64,000 bases of DNA from Neotamlana sargassicola. Its GTDB lineage: Bacteria > Bacteroidota > Bacteroidia > Flavobacteriales > Flavobacteriaceae. The stretch is from the NCBI RefSeq assembly GCF_020523965.1, contig NZ_JAJAPX010000002.1, forward strand, positions 62,001-126,000, read 5' to 3'. The notes under the pieces were generated by a model. That model saw only the letters and a program-made list of their open reading frames with translations, was not told the DNA's origin and did no database searches. The translations under genes were made by a program, and so were the position numbers. Below are positions 7,911 to 17,007 of the stretch, piece by piece; the first letter of the stretch is position 1; each line of letters starts with the position of its first letter.

Positions 7911-10316
7911 TTAAAATTTATAAGTAAAAGTACCAAGTAAAACACGTTGTTGTTGTGGTGTAATAGTACTCCAGCCCGAATAGTAAGTCTCGTCGGTTAA
8001 ATTATTTCCTTTAATACTAATTCTAAATGTATCATTTTCGTAATACGCAGATGCATTAAATATGGTGTAACCTGGAATATAAAAACTTCCTGTTGCAGCT
8101 TTGTATGCAACCATAGTATCATATTCTGTTTGGCCATTAAAACCAGCACCTATACCAAAGTTTTTAAAGAATTTGTAATCTGCCCAAAAGTTATACGTGA
8201 TTTCTGGACCAGATTCACCATAACGACTACCTTCTAAGTAAGTAGCTGAAGGAGAATTTGTAATTTCGGAGTCGTTATAACTAAAACCTGTATGAATGTT
8301 TAAGCCAGGAACTGGGTTGGTGTTAACTTCTAACTCTATACCTTGGCTATTAATTTCTAGATCCTGTGTTTGAGTGGCCCAGAAATATTTATTATCGACA
8401 GTAATGTTGTAATAACTTAAAGTAGCTTCTAGTTTGTTATTAAATAAGCTTGATTTTGCGCCAACTTCAAATTGGTCTGCTTGTTCAACATCAAAAGCTT
8501 GTAATGTAGTTGTAGCGTTATTATTCTCATCGTAAGTCGTGATATATTGCGGGTCAACGTAAGAGAAACCGTTTTGGTAGTTTGCAAATATTGACAGTTC
8601 ATCCATAATAGGTTGAAAAACAATTCCAAATTTTGGAGAAAGCGTTGTGTCGGTATATTCAGTTTCGTCATCGGTAGCATCATTTCTATCTCCTTGATAA
8701 TCGAATCTATCAAAACGCACACTAGCCATTAAAGATAAAGATGGTAAGATGTTTATAACATCAGAGATGTAAGCTCCAAATATATTTTGACGAACATCAC
8801 TATTTAAAAATCCTAGCCCAGATAAAGCAGTACTAAGGTTTTCTTCGTTAATTTCTGGCTCGCCAAAAACTAAGTCTCCGTTTATATTTATTGTATGTAA
8901 ATAGCCCCAGTTTGAGCTATTGTCTGTTATTTTGTAATCTAAATAATCAGCACCAACCAATAATTTATTTTGTATGTCGCCAATTTTAAATGTACCTGTA
9001 AAGTTTTGTTGTAAGTTTAATGTTTTAGTTTTCGAATTTGTGTCTTGCGCATACAAACTAAAATATTCGGTTCCTACTGGAGCAGTAGGATCTGTCCAAT
9101 CGGCAGCGTTCCATAAATACGTATAATAACCTAAAGATTTGGCTGTATTACCAGAGATTAATGTTTGAGAAGACCAGCTATCTGATAATTTCCAAGCTAC
9201 TTCACCGCGATAATTTTGTGTTACGTTGGTAATTGTAACATCGTTACTTGTAAACGATAATTCTTCGTTATACCCTAATTCTTCAATAGAATTAAACGCT
9301 AATGGCCCGTATCGGTTTAAGAATAAAAAGGTTTCGTTGGTTTGCTCGTTTTGAGAGGCTTCGTAAGAGAAGTTAAGCGTTAAATTATTGTTTACTCTAT
9401 ATGAAATAGATGGTGCTACAAACACTGATTTTTTTAAACCAGCATCTTGAAAACTATGTTGTTGTTGAAATCCGCCATTGAAGCGTAACGATAATTTATC
9501 GTTTGGGCTAATATTTACATCGGCATTTAGTTTGGCAAAATCGTAAGAACCACCAGAAACAGTTACTTCGCCACCTGTACCGCTGTAAGGCTTTTTAGTA
9601 ATAATGTTTATTAAACCACCGTAAGATGTAACTGTACTTCCAAATAAAGTTCCAGAAGGACCTTTAATAACTTCTACACGCTCTACATTCGATGGGTTTA
9701 TAAAACCATTAGTAATACCAGCAACACCATTTACTAATTGCGGTTGCACAGCAAAACCACGGCTAGAGTAATACCCAGCACCGTCACCACTTCTTCCTGT
9801 AGACGACCATAGCTTTGTAATACCAGCAGCGTTTTTTAAAGCGTCTTCAAAAGTATTAACCGATTGCGATATAAGTAATTGGTTCGTAATTGTGTTGTAA
9901 ACTTGTGAGTTTTCAATATTTTTTAATGGCATTTTAGATACGTATGCGCTTTGCTTTCTTGAGAATTTGTTTTGGCGTTCGGTATCTATTACAACTTCTT
10001 GTAAGAGTTCATTTCCTTCAAAAAGGGCAATGTCGCCAATATTAAAATCTGAATTGTTTATAGTAAAATCAATTTCTTTAGTTTTAAAACCGATAAAAGA
10101 AATGACTAAAGTGTAATCTCCATTTTCAAGATTTGAAATTTTAAACACACCATTTTCGTCTGTTTGTGCACCTTTAGTAGTGTTTTTTACAATGGCGTTC
10201 ACACCTAATAAGCTAGTTTGGTAATTGTCGGTAACCGTACCTTGAACAGAATAATCTTGAGAGAACCCTTTAAATGTTAATAATAACAAAAGGGTGATAA
10301 TAAATTTTGATTTCAT
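7911..10316 (-). CDS. TonB-dependent siderophore-type receptor
   Basis: An 801-residue outer-membrane receptor. A signal peptide (KFIITLLLLLTFKGFSQ) precedes a carboxypeptidase-regulatory-like domain (VQGTVTDNYQTSLLGVNAIVKNTTKGAQTD, about residues 23-105), a plug domain with INIITKKPYSG near residue 235, and a beta-barrel ending in the typical terminal aromatic (LLGTFTYKF). The plug pattern SRGFAVQPQLVNGV and VERVEVIKGPSGTLFG is that of siderophore receptors, so a ferric-siderophore ligand is the best guess. It is probably transcribed from a promoter about 40 bases upstream that is bracketed by inverted copies of a 19-base AT-rich sequence, and linked with the downstream PepSY protein. Confidence 0.92.
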   Translation of the reverse strand: MKSKFIITLLLLLTFKGFSQDYSVQGTVTDNYQTSLLGVNAIVKNTTKGAQTDENGVFKISNLENGDYTLVISFIGFKTKEIDFTINNSDFNIGDIALFEGNELLQEVVIDTERQNKFSRKQSAYVSKMPLKNIENSQVYNTITNQLLISQSVNTFEDALKNAAGITKLWSSTGRSGDGAGYYSSRGFAVQPQLVNGVAGITNGFINPSNVERVEVIKGPSGTLFGSTVTSYGGLINIITKKPYSGTGGEVTVSGGSYDFAKLNADVNISPNDKLSLRFNGGFQQQHSFQDAGLKKSVFVAPSISYRVNNNLTLNFSYEASQNEQTNETFLFLNRYGPLAFNSIEELGYNEELSFTSNDVTITNVTQNYRGEVAWKLSDSWSSQTLISGNTAKSLGYYTYLWNAADWTDPTAPVGTEYFSLYAQDTNSKTKTLNLQQNFTGTFKIGDIQNKLLVGADYLDYKITDNSSNWGYLHTININGDLVFGEPEINEENLSTALSGLGFLNSDVRQNIFGAYISDVINILPSLSLMASVRFDRFDYQGDRNDATDDETEYTDTTLSPKFGIVFQPIMDELSIFANYQNGFSYVDPQYITTYDENNNATTTLQAFDVEQADQFEVGAKSSLFNNKLEATLSYYNITVDNKYFWATQTQDLEINSQGIELEVNTNPVPGLNIHTGFSYNDSEITNSPSATYLEGSRYGESGPEITYNFWADYKFFKNFGIGAGFNGQTEYDTMVAYKAATGSFYIPGYTIFNASAYYENDTFRISIKGNNLTDETYYSGWSTITPQQQRVLLGTFTYKF

Positions 10317-10318
10317 TT

Positions 10319-10337
10319 ATTTAGACTAATTATAGAT
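10319..10337 (+). promoter_or_regulatory. Candidate operator, copy 1, upstream of receptor start
   Basis: A 19-base element, ATTTAGACTAATTATAGAT, lies just before the receptor start codon. An inverted copy with 16 of 19 identical positions lies 47 bases away, on the far side of the promoter. This arrangement suggests a repressor such as an iron regulator, but the regulator is not identified. Confidence 0.4.
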
Positions 10338-10349
10338 TGTTTTACTCGG

Positions 10350-10381
10350 CAAAAGTATATGCTAAGAATTAAACAAACAAA
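10350..10381 (-). promoter_or_regulatory. Promoter of the TonB receptor
   Basis: Read on the minus strand, TTTG (10381-10378) is followed after 20 bases by TACTTTTG (10357-10350), matching the Bacteroidetes TTTG/TAnnTTTG pattern, 33 bases before the start codon. Confidence 0.75.
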
Positions 10382-10383
10382 TT

Positions 10384-10402
10384 ATTTGTAATTAATCTAA
10401 AT
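10384..10402 (-). promoter_or_regulatory. Candidate operator, copy 2, inverted
   Basis: On the minus strand this reads ATTTAGATTAATTACAAAT, differing at three positions from the copy at 10319-10337. It lies directly upstream of the -33 box, so the two copies bracket the promoter. Confidence 0.4.
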
Positions 10403-10438
10403 AAATACAATATTAAATAACAATTTTGTAGCGTATAG

Positions 10439-11707
10439 TTAACATAACGTATTATTTACGTTGGCGTTTTTGTTGAAAAGCAAAGACGTTGTAGTAGAAT
10501 TATCGGGTAAAACATCGTTAAGTCTGGCGTTGTTTCCTTTTAAAGCCACACCAAAAGATATTACAGAAACAATCATTCCTATCATAAAAATGGTGTATGT
10601 AATTCTTAATATTCGGTATTTTCGCTCTAAAACTTTACCTAAAAAATAGAGGTCTTTGGTTAGGGAGCTATAAACGTAATTTTTGTCTTTAAGTAATTCC
10701 TTTACGGCCCAATCGTATTCTTCTAAGCTCATTTTATGAAAATTACCAAAAAAGGTTAAATTCACTTTTTTGTTAGCAACATCCTCTTTGGTAAACTCTC
10801 CACTTGTAATATTAGGTCGTGTAGCAATTATAGAAAGCACCATAGATATTACACATGATAGCGTAAAGATTGCAGTTGGATAAATTAAATAAGGATTAGA
10901 GTCTAATTTTGAAATTAAATTAGCTAACACTAACGAAATTATAATGGCATTTACAGAAAGTAAAATGTTTGCTTTAGTATCGGCAATATCACTAAGTTTA
11001 ATGTGGTTTCTTAACGCAACACGATAAAAAGTTTGAATACCACGTTCTGGACTCTCGTTTTTATATTGCGCTTTATATTTTGCTTTTAACTCTTCGGTTT
11101 TAAGCTTTGTTTTTCTTTTCTTTTTAGATTTTATAAGGCTAGCTAAATTTTTCTCTTTTCTAGGTTGCCAGTTTTTTAAAGCATAATCGGTATAAAACTC
11201 ATGCTTTTTTGTTAACACATTTATATTCTCGTTTTCCCATTCAATTGGGGTATAGTTTTTTATGCCTTGTAATTCTAATTCCTTTCTTAAAAACTCGCTA
11301 GCTTCGGTAAAATATTTTTTACCAAAGTGCGATGCATCGGCATCACGAATTATTTTATCAAGCTCAGTTTTTGGCGAATCTTTAAACTTTGTTGCCATTA
11401 TACAGTTGTTAACTGCTGTAATGGTTTCTTGGTTTACATCTTGTTCTTTTAAAAAAGCAGTTGCAATTTTTACACTTTCTTCTTCATGATTATCTATAGA
11501 TTTAGTGTAACCTGTATCGTGAAGTAAGACGGCGAGTTGCAATATTTCGGAGTCGGTGGTGCTAATTTCTGTGTTTTCAATAATTTCTCTAACACTTCTT
11601 AAAACACGTTCGGTATGGGTGTAATTATGATATAAAAAACTGTTGTCTAATTCATTTTTTAGTAAATCAAATACAAATTTTTCAGTTTTTTTAATGAGTT
11701 CTAACAT
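10439..11707 (-). CDS. HD-domain phosphohydrolase fused to a Pycsar-type membrane effector domain (PycTM, DUF5706)
   Basis: A 422-residue two-part protein. Residues 1-130 form an HD metal-dependent phosphohydrolase with H31 (YTHTERV), H63-D64 (LLHDTGY) and D122/D124 (RDADASHFG). A lysine-rich linker (about 180-215) leads to a domain with the SDIADTKANILLSVNAII signature and three membrane spans at about 247-266, 273-296 and 366-389. The second half matches the effector domain of Pycsar antiphage systems, in which a cyclic pyrimidine nucleotide made by a PycC cyclase triggers membrane damage. No cyclase gene lies near: neighbours are msrB and the TonB receptor. It may therefore be a housekeeping or orphan member whose HD domain degrades the signal. 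Assignment of domains is firm, biological role is not. Confidence 0.85.
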   Translation of the reverse strand: MLELIKKTEKFVFDLLKNELDNSFLYHNYTHTERVLRSVREIIENTEISTTDSEILQLAVLLHDTGYTKSIDNHEEESVKIATAFLKEQDVNQETITAVNNCIMATKFKDSPKTELDKIIRDADASHFGKKYFTEASEFLRKELELQGIKNYTPIEWENENINVLTKKHEFYTDYALKNWQPRKEKNLASLIKSKKKRKTKLKTEELKAKYKAQYKNESPERGIQTFYRVALRNHIKLSDIADTKANILLSVNAIIISLVLANLISKLDSNPYLIYPTAIFTLSCVISMVLSIIATRPNITSGEFTKEDVANKKVNLTFFGNFHKMSLEEYDWAVKELLKDKNYVYSSLTKDLYFLGKVLERKYRILRITYTIFMIGMIVSVISFGVALKGNNARLNDVLPDNSTTTSLLFNKNANVNNTLC

Positions 11708-11861
11708 AGAGATAAGTTCGCTTTTAAAGACACAAATTACTAAAATTTATGCGTATTTTTGGTATTTTATAAGTAAAGATTTTGGTCGTAAGGATATTCA
11801 CAAACTAACGACTTAATCTATTTCGAATTGTTTAAAAAAATCATAAAATTCCACCTTTATA

Positions 11862-12308
11862 ATGCTAACATGGAAAGATATTGTTAATTTTTCGGTAAAC
11901 GGAAATTTAAAACCAGATAAACGTATTGAAAAATCTGAAGCCCAATGGCAAAGTCAATTAACACCAGAACAATATAGAATTACCCGATTAAAAGGAACCG
12001 AAAGACCCCATAGTGGAGATATGTGTACAAGCCATGAAGCAGGTATTTACAGCTGCATTTGTTGTGGTACATTACTATTCGATTCTACCATAAAGTTTAG
12101 TTCAGGAACCGGTTGGCCCAGTTTTACCCAGCCAATAAAAGATAATGCGGTTAAATACGAAAAAGATACAACTTTAGGCATGGTTCGGGTAGAAATTATG
12201 TGTAACACTTGCGATTCGCATTTGGGACATGTTTTTCCAGATGGGCCAGAACCTAGTGGTTTACGATATTGTGTAAACTCAGAATCATTACAATTAGAAA
12301 AAAAATAA
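11862..12308 (+). CDS. msrB: Peptide-methionine (R)-S-oxide reductase
   Basis: Repairs the R-epimer of methionine sulfoxide in proteins. The 148-residue chain has the zinc-binding pairs C65/C68 (YSCICCG) and C114/C117 (MCNTCDSHLGHVFPDG), the SSGTGWPSF substrate segment, and catalytic C137 in LRYCVNS, with C55 as a possible resolving cysteine. There is no export signal, so it is probably cytoplasmic. Its stop codon is two bases from the msrA start, and the two surely form one operon covering both sulfoxide epimers. Confidence 0.96.
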   Translation: MLTWKDIVNFSVNGNLKPDKRIEKSEAQWQSQLTPEQYRITRLKGTERPHSGDMCTSHEAGIYSCICCGTLLFDSTIKFSSGTGWPSFTQPIKDNAVKYEKDTTLGMVRVEIMCNTCDSHLGHVFPDGPEPSGLRYCVNSESLQLEKK

Positions 12309-12310
12309 AT

Positions 12311-12850
12311 ATGAATAAAAATATAGAAATAGCAACGTTTGGTGGTGGCTGCTTTTGGTGTACACAAGCCATGTTTCAAGAACTTATAGGTATAGAAAAA
12401 GCAGTATCTGGTTATTCTGGAGGTACTGTACCAAGACATCCAACGTATAAAGAAGTTTGTTCTGGCTTAACAGGTCATGCCGAAGTAGTGCAAATTACTT
12501 TTGATGCCGATAAAATCTCATATAAAGAATTGGCTACTATTTTCATGACAACCCACGACCCTACAACATTAAATAGGCAAGGGGCCGATGTTGGAACGCA
12601 GTACCGATCTGTTATTTATTACCATAGCGAAACCCAAAAAGAAATTGCTGAGGCTGTTTTAAAAGAAGTAGCTTCTTATTTTGATGATCCAATTGTTACA
12701 GAGATAACAGAAGCAAGTACTTTTTATGAAGCCGAAGAATATCATCAAGATTATTACAACAATAATACAACACAAGGTTATTGTAATGCGGTAATTACAC
12801 CAAAATTAGCTAAATTTAGAAAGCTTTATGCATCCAAACTTAAATCGTAA
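12311..12850 (+). CDS. msrA: Peptide-methionine (S)-S-oxide reductase
   Basis: Repairs the S-epimer of methionine sulfoxide. From the ATG at 12311 the protein has 179 residues; a longer in-frame start at 12269 lies inside msrB and is rejected. The GGGCFWC motif holds the catalytic C14, and GYSGG, TGHAEVVQ, GTQYRS and HQDYYNN segments are typical of the family. Near the C-terminus, GYCNAVITPKLAKFRK supplies a cysteine that could resolve the disulfide. It follows msrB at two bases. Confidence 0.96.
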   Translation: MNKNIEIATFGGGCFWCTQAMFQELIGIEKAVSGYSGGTVPRHPTYKEVCSGLTGHAEVVQITFDADKISYKELATIFMTTHDPTTLNRQGADVGTQYRSVIYYHSETQKEIAEAVLKEVASYFDDPIVTEITEASTFYEAEEYHQDYYNNNTTQGYCNAVITPKLAKFRKLYASKLKS

Positions 12851-12887
12851 TATTTAAGTAAAAACAATTAATCTTCAACCCTCTCTA

Positions 12888-15800
12888 ATGAACATTCAAT
12901 TCAAGCGATTATCTATAGCTTTAAGTTTAATTCTTTTAAGTGCATGTGCAACCTATAAAACACAATACAATACAGACGTTATTTCGGGTAGCTTTAACGA
13001 GTCCGATATTGTGTATTCTTTTTACCTCATTGGTGATGCTGGAAACTCACCAATAGGCTCAAAATCTCAAGCGGTTCAAGCTTTAGAGGCTACTTTAAAA
13101 GAAGCTCCAAAGGCAAGTACAGTTTTGTTTTTAGGCGATAACATTTACCCTAAAGGCATGCCGGACAAAGATGAAAAAGGTAGAGAGTTTGCAGAGCATC
13201 AATTAAATGTTCAAACCGAAATAGTTAAAGATTTTAAAGGTGATGCTGTTTTTATTCCCGGAAATCACGATTGGTACAGTAACGGATTAAAGGGATTAAA
13301 ACGGCAAGAAAAATATATTGAAGATAAACTTGGCAAAAATACTTTTTTACCTGAAGATGGATGCCCAATTGAAAAAGTTGAAATTTCAGAAGATATAACA
13401 CTTTTAGTTGTAGATACAGAATGGTATTTAGTAAATTGGGACAAACACCCAACAATTAATGATGATTGCGATATAAAAACACGGTCTAAATTTTTAGATG
13501 AATTAGAAAGTGAAATTAAAAAGGCTCGAGGTAAAACTACAGTTATAGCTTTACATCATCCCATGTTTAGTAATGGGCCTCACGGTGGTAAATATTCTGT
13601 AAAACAACATTTAAAGCCCATACCTGTTTTAGGAACTTTAAAAAATATAGTGCGTAAAACAAGTGGCGTTTCTCCTGAAGATTTGCAGAACAAAAGGTAC
13701 AACGATTTAAAAAAGCGTGTAGTAACATTAGCTCAAGAAAACGATAAGGTAATTTTTGTTTCTGGCCATGAGCACAGTTTACAATATTTGGTTAAAGATA
13801 ATTTACCACAAATAATTAGCGGTGCCGGATCAAAATCTACACCAACCCGAAACGTTGCAGACGAGTTTTCATCTAGTAACCCAGGTTATGCAAGATTAGA
13901 TGTGCTTAAAAACGGATCATCTTTCGTGCGTTTTTATTCTGCTACCAATAAGGTTTTATTTCAAACTCAAGTGCATAAAAAAGACAGATCGGATGAAATT
14001 TTCGATTTCGATAGTAATTTCCCAGACCAAGTTTCAGCATCAATATACACGCAGGAAGAAATTGATAAATCTAAATTATACAAGGCTATTTGGGGCGAAC
14101 GTTATCGCGAAGTTTATGGAACAAATGTAGAAGCACCAACCGTAAATTTAGATACACTTTTTGGCGGTTTAAAACCTTTTAGAAAAGGAGGAGGGCATCA
14201 ATCAAAATCACTTCATTTAAAAGATAAAAATGGGGCGCGTTACGTTATGCGTGCTTTACGTAAAAGTGCTTTGGTTTACTTACAAGCAACGGTATTTTTA
14301 AATCAGTATATAGAAGGGCAGTTTGAAGATACTGCGCCGGCAAATTTAATTCAAGACTTTTTTACTGGGTCGCACCCATATGCTCCATTTGTTACCGCAA
14401 CATTATCCGATCCTTTAGGAATTTATCATACAAACCCAGTGCTTTATTATGTGCCTAAACAAAACGCTTTAGGATTGTTTAATGAAGATTTTGGAGATGA
14501 ATTATACATGATTGAAGAACATCCTTCCGATGGTCACGACGATATAAAAAGCTTTGGCTACGCAAAAGATATTGTAAGTACAGACGATTTAAGAGAGCAT
14601 TTAAGAAAAGATGAAAAATATAGCGTAGACGATATTGGATATTTAAGAGCTCGTTTATTTGATATGACTATTGGTGATTGGGATAGGCATACCGACCAAT
14701 GGCGTTGGGCAGAGTTTGAAATCAGTGATGATGAAGTAGTTTACAAAGCAGTGCCACGAGATCGTGACCAAGTATTTTCCATAATGGGAGATGGTGCATT
14801 TATGCAATACGGTACACGTTTTATACCAGCTTTAAAATTAATGGAAGGTTTTAATGATGATATTAGAAGTGTAAAAGGCTTCAACTTTAGCCCATTTGGG
14901 TTAGACAATATGTTGCTAAACAAAACCACAAAACAGCAGTGGAACGAACAGGTTGCTTTTATTCAAAAACATTTAACCGATGAAGTTATCGATGAAGCTT
15001 TAAACCAGTTTCCTAAAGAGGTTCAAAATCCAGAAACCTTAGCAAGAATAAAACGTGTTTTAAAAGCTCGACTTAAAAATTTACCAGAAATAGCCAATGC
15101 GTATTTTAAAGTTCTAAATAAAACGGTGGTAATAACAGGAACAGATAAAGATGATTTTTTCGATATAGAACGTTTGCCAAATGGTGAAACAAAAGTTTCT
15201 GCCTATAGAAATATTGATGGAAAAAGAGATAAACAATTCTATGAAAAAACCTTCAATAAAAATGATAATAAAGAAATCTGGATTTATGGTTTAGATGATA
15301 AAGATGTTTTTAATGTTTTTGGTGAAGGAAACAAATTCATAAAAGTTCGATTAATAGGTGGTCAAAATAAAGACACCTATAATATTGAAAATGGTAAAAA
15401 TCTTAAGTTTTACGATTATAAATCAAAAGAAAGTATAATTACAACAAACAAAGGAAGCAAGCATTTAACTAACGATTATAATACCAATGTTTACGATTTT
15501 ACCAAGCCTAAAAATAATACCAATCAAGTGGTGCCTTCAATTGGTTACAATCCAGACGACGGTGTAAAAATAGGAGCGGTAAACACTTTTACAACTTATG
15601 GGTTTAAACGAAGCCCGTTTACCACACAACATAGTTTTTCTGCGGCTTATTTTTTTGCAACAAGTGGTTTCGATTTAGGTTATAATGCAGAATTTGCTAA
15701 TGTTGTAAATAAATGGAATTTAGCCGTCGATACTAGGTTTACAAGCCCTAATTATGCAATAAATTACTTTGGTTACGGTAATAGCACAATCAATCCCGAA

Positions 15801-16595
15801 GCAGATAAAAATGATGGATTAGATGTCGATTTAGATTATAACCGTGTAAAAATACGTAAGTTTAAAATTGCGCCAGCTTTAGTTTGGCGAGGTGAATTAG
15901 GAGCCAGTTGGCAATTAGGGTTATCTTATGAAAATAATGAGGTAGATAACACTGCTGGTCGTTTTGTTAGTCAACCAAACGTGTTGCCAAATTCGGTATT
16001 TAATAATCAAAATTTTGTTGGTGTTAATGCTAAATATCAATTTGATAATGTAGATTATCCCACATTTCCAACAATGGGGATGCACATGGCTTTAGAAGCG
16101 GGTTATAAAAATAATACCGATAACTCGAATAGTTACGCTTATGTAATTCCAGAATTAGCCTTCGATTATAAAATTATACCAAGCGGTCAATTGGTATTTG
16201 CAACAAAATCCAGAGCACATTTTAATATAGGTGATGATTTTGAGTTTTACCAAGCCGCAAACATTGGTGCAAAAACGGGATTAAGAGGGTACAGAAACGA
16301 GCGTTTTATTGGTAAAACCGCTTTTACTCAAAGTTCTGATATTCGAGTGAACTTGCGTAGAGTTAGAACAGGATTATTGCCGTTAAATATTGGCGTTTAT
16401 GGTGGTTTTGATGTTGGTAGAGTTTGGGTAGATAATGATTTTGTTTTAAGTACAGAAAGTAATAGTGATACATGGAATACCTCTTTAGGAGGTGGTGTTT
16501 TTGCCGATTTATCTCAGCTTACAACCTTAAATGCATCATTATTTCATAGTGAAGATGGTGTGCGTTTTGCATTTAGACTAGGTTTCGCCTTTTAA
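12888..16595 (+). CDS. Lipoprotein metallophosphoesterase fused to an Omp85-like outer-membrane barrel
   Basis: A giant 1235-residue protein. A lipoprotein signal (LSLILLSACATY, Cys at residue 20) is followed by a complete calcineurin-like phosphoesterase domain, about residues 42-350, with the motifs GDAGNS, GDNIYPKG, GNHDWY, LHHPMFS and SGHEHSLQ. A long middle region of about 450 residues, rich in WDRHTDQWRW-type motifs, has no family I recognise. The last 360 residues are beta-strand rich and include LRGYRNERFIGKTAF, the signature loop of Omp85/BamA surface antigens, and end in aromatic FRLGFAF. The phosphatase probably faces the periplasm or surface while anchored by its own barrel. Substrate unknown. 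Confidence 0.87.
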   Translation: MNIQFKRLSIALSLILLSACATYKTQYNTDVISGSFNESDIVYSFYLIGDAGNSPIGSKSQAVQALEATLKEAPKASTVLFLGDNIYPKGMPDKDEKGREFAEHQLNVQTEIVKDFKGDAVFIPGNHDWYSNGLKGLKRQEKYIEDKLGKNTFLPEDGCPIEKVEISEDITLLVVDTEWYLVNWDKHPTINDDCDIKTRSKFLDELESEIKKARGKTTVIALHHPMFSNGPHGGKYSVKQHLKPIPVLGTLKNIVRKTSGVSPEDLQNKRYNDLKKRVVTLAQENDKVIFVSGHEHSLQYLVKDNLPQIISGAGSKSTPTRNVADEFSSSNPGYARLDVLKNGSSFVRFYSATNKVLFQTQVHKKDRSDEIFDFDSNFPDQVSASIYTQEEIDKSKLYKAIWGERYREVYGTNVEAPTVNLDTLFGGLKPFRKGGGHQSKSLHLKDKNGARYVMRALRKSALVYLQATVFLNQYIEGQFEDTAPANLIQDFFTGSHPYAPFVTATLSDPLGIYHTNPVLYYVPKQNALGLFNEDFGDELYMIEEHPSDGHDDIKSFGYAKDIVSTDDLREHLRKDEKYSVDDIGYLRARLFDMTIGDWDRHTDQWRWAEFEISDDEVVYKAVPRDRDQVFSIMGDGAFMQYGTRFIPALKLMEGFNDDIRSVKGFNFSPFGLDNMLLNKTTKQQWNEQVAFIQKHLTDEVIDEALNQFPKEVQNPETLARIKRVLKARLKNLPEIANAYFKVLNKTVVITGTDKDDFFDIERLPNGETKVSAYRNIDGKRDKQFYEKTFNKNDNKEIWIYGLDDKDVFNVFGEGNKFIKVRLIGGQNKDTYNIENGKNLKFYDYKSKESIITTNKGSKHLTNDYNTNVYDFTKPKNNTNQVVPSIGYNPDDGVKIGAVNTFTTYGFKRSPFTTQHSFSAAYFFATSGFDLGYNAEFANVVNKWNLAVDTRFTSPNYAINYFGYGNSTINPEADKNDGLDVDLDYNRVKIRKFKIAPALVWRGELGASWQLGLSYENNEVDNTAGRFVSQPNVLPNSVFNNQNFVGVNAKYQFDNVDYPTFPTMGMHMALEAGYKNNTDNSNSYAYVIPELAFDYKIIPSGQLVFATKSRAHFNIGDDFEFYQAANIGAKTGLRGYRNERFIGKTAFTQSSDIRVNLRRVRTGLLPLNIGVYGGFDVGRVWVDNDFVLSTESNSDTWNTSLGGGVFADLSQLTTLNASLFHSEDGVRFAFRLGFAF

Positions 16596-16695
16596 TATTT
16601 TATGTGACGAATTTACATTTTTGGTGTCTTATAAATAATTAAGTAATCCATGGTGTGTTTTTACGACTAATAATTCCCCCTAAAAAAAACATATT

Positions 16696-17007
16696 ATGAT
16701 TAATAGCTTTAATGAGATTGTAAACTCAAAAAAAACAGTTTTAGTAGATTTTTATGCCACTTGGTGTGGGCCTTGTCAAGCCCTAATGCCAATTTTAAAA
16801 GAGGTTAAAGATGAGGTAGGTGATGATGTTAAAATCGTAAAAATAGACATTGATAAAAACAATGAACTTGCCGTAAATTATCAAGTACGCAGTGTGCCAA
16901 CCATGATTTTATTTGTAGATGGTAAACCACGTTGGAGGCAATCTGGAGTGCTTCAAAAAAATGAAATACTTAACGTTTTAGATGTTCAGGCATCTGTAAA
17001 AGTCTAA
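16696..17007 (+). CDS. trxA: Thioredoxin
   Basis: A 103-residue single-domain thioredoxin. WCGPC at residues 23-27 is the redox motif, and the cis-proline loop VRSVPTMILFVDG is present. No signal peptide, so it is cytoplasmic and could reduce the nearby methionine sulfoxide reductases. The stop overlaps that of the opposing gene by four bases. A strong hairpin 55 bases beyond the stop, inside the opposing gene, probably terminates this transcript. Confidence 0.93.
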   Translation: MINSFNEIVNSKKTVLVDFYATWCGPCQALMPILKEVKDEVGDDVKIVKIDIDKNNELAVNYQVRSVPTMILFVDGKPRWRQSGVLQKNEILNVLDVQASVKV

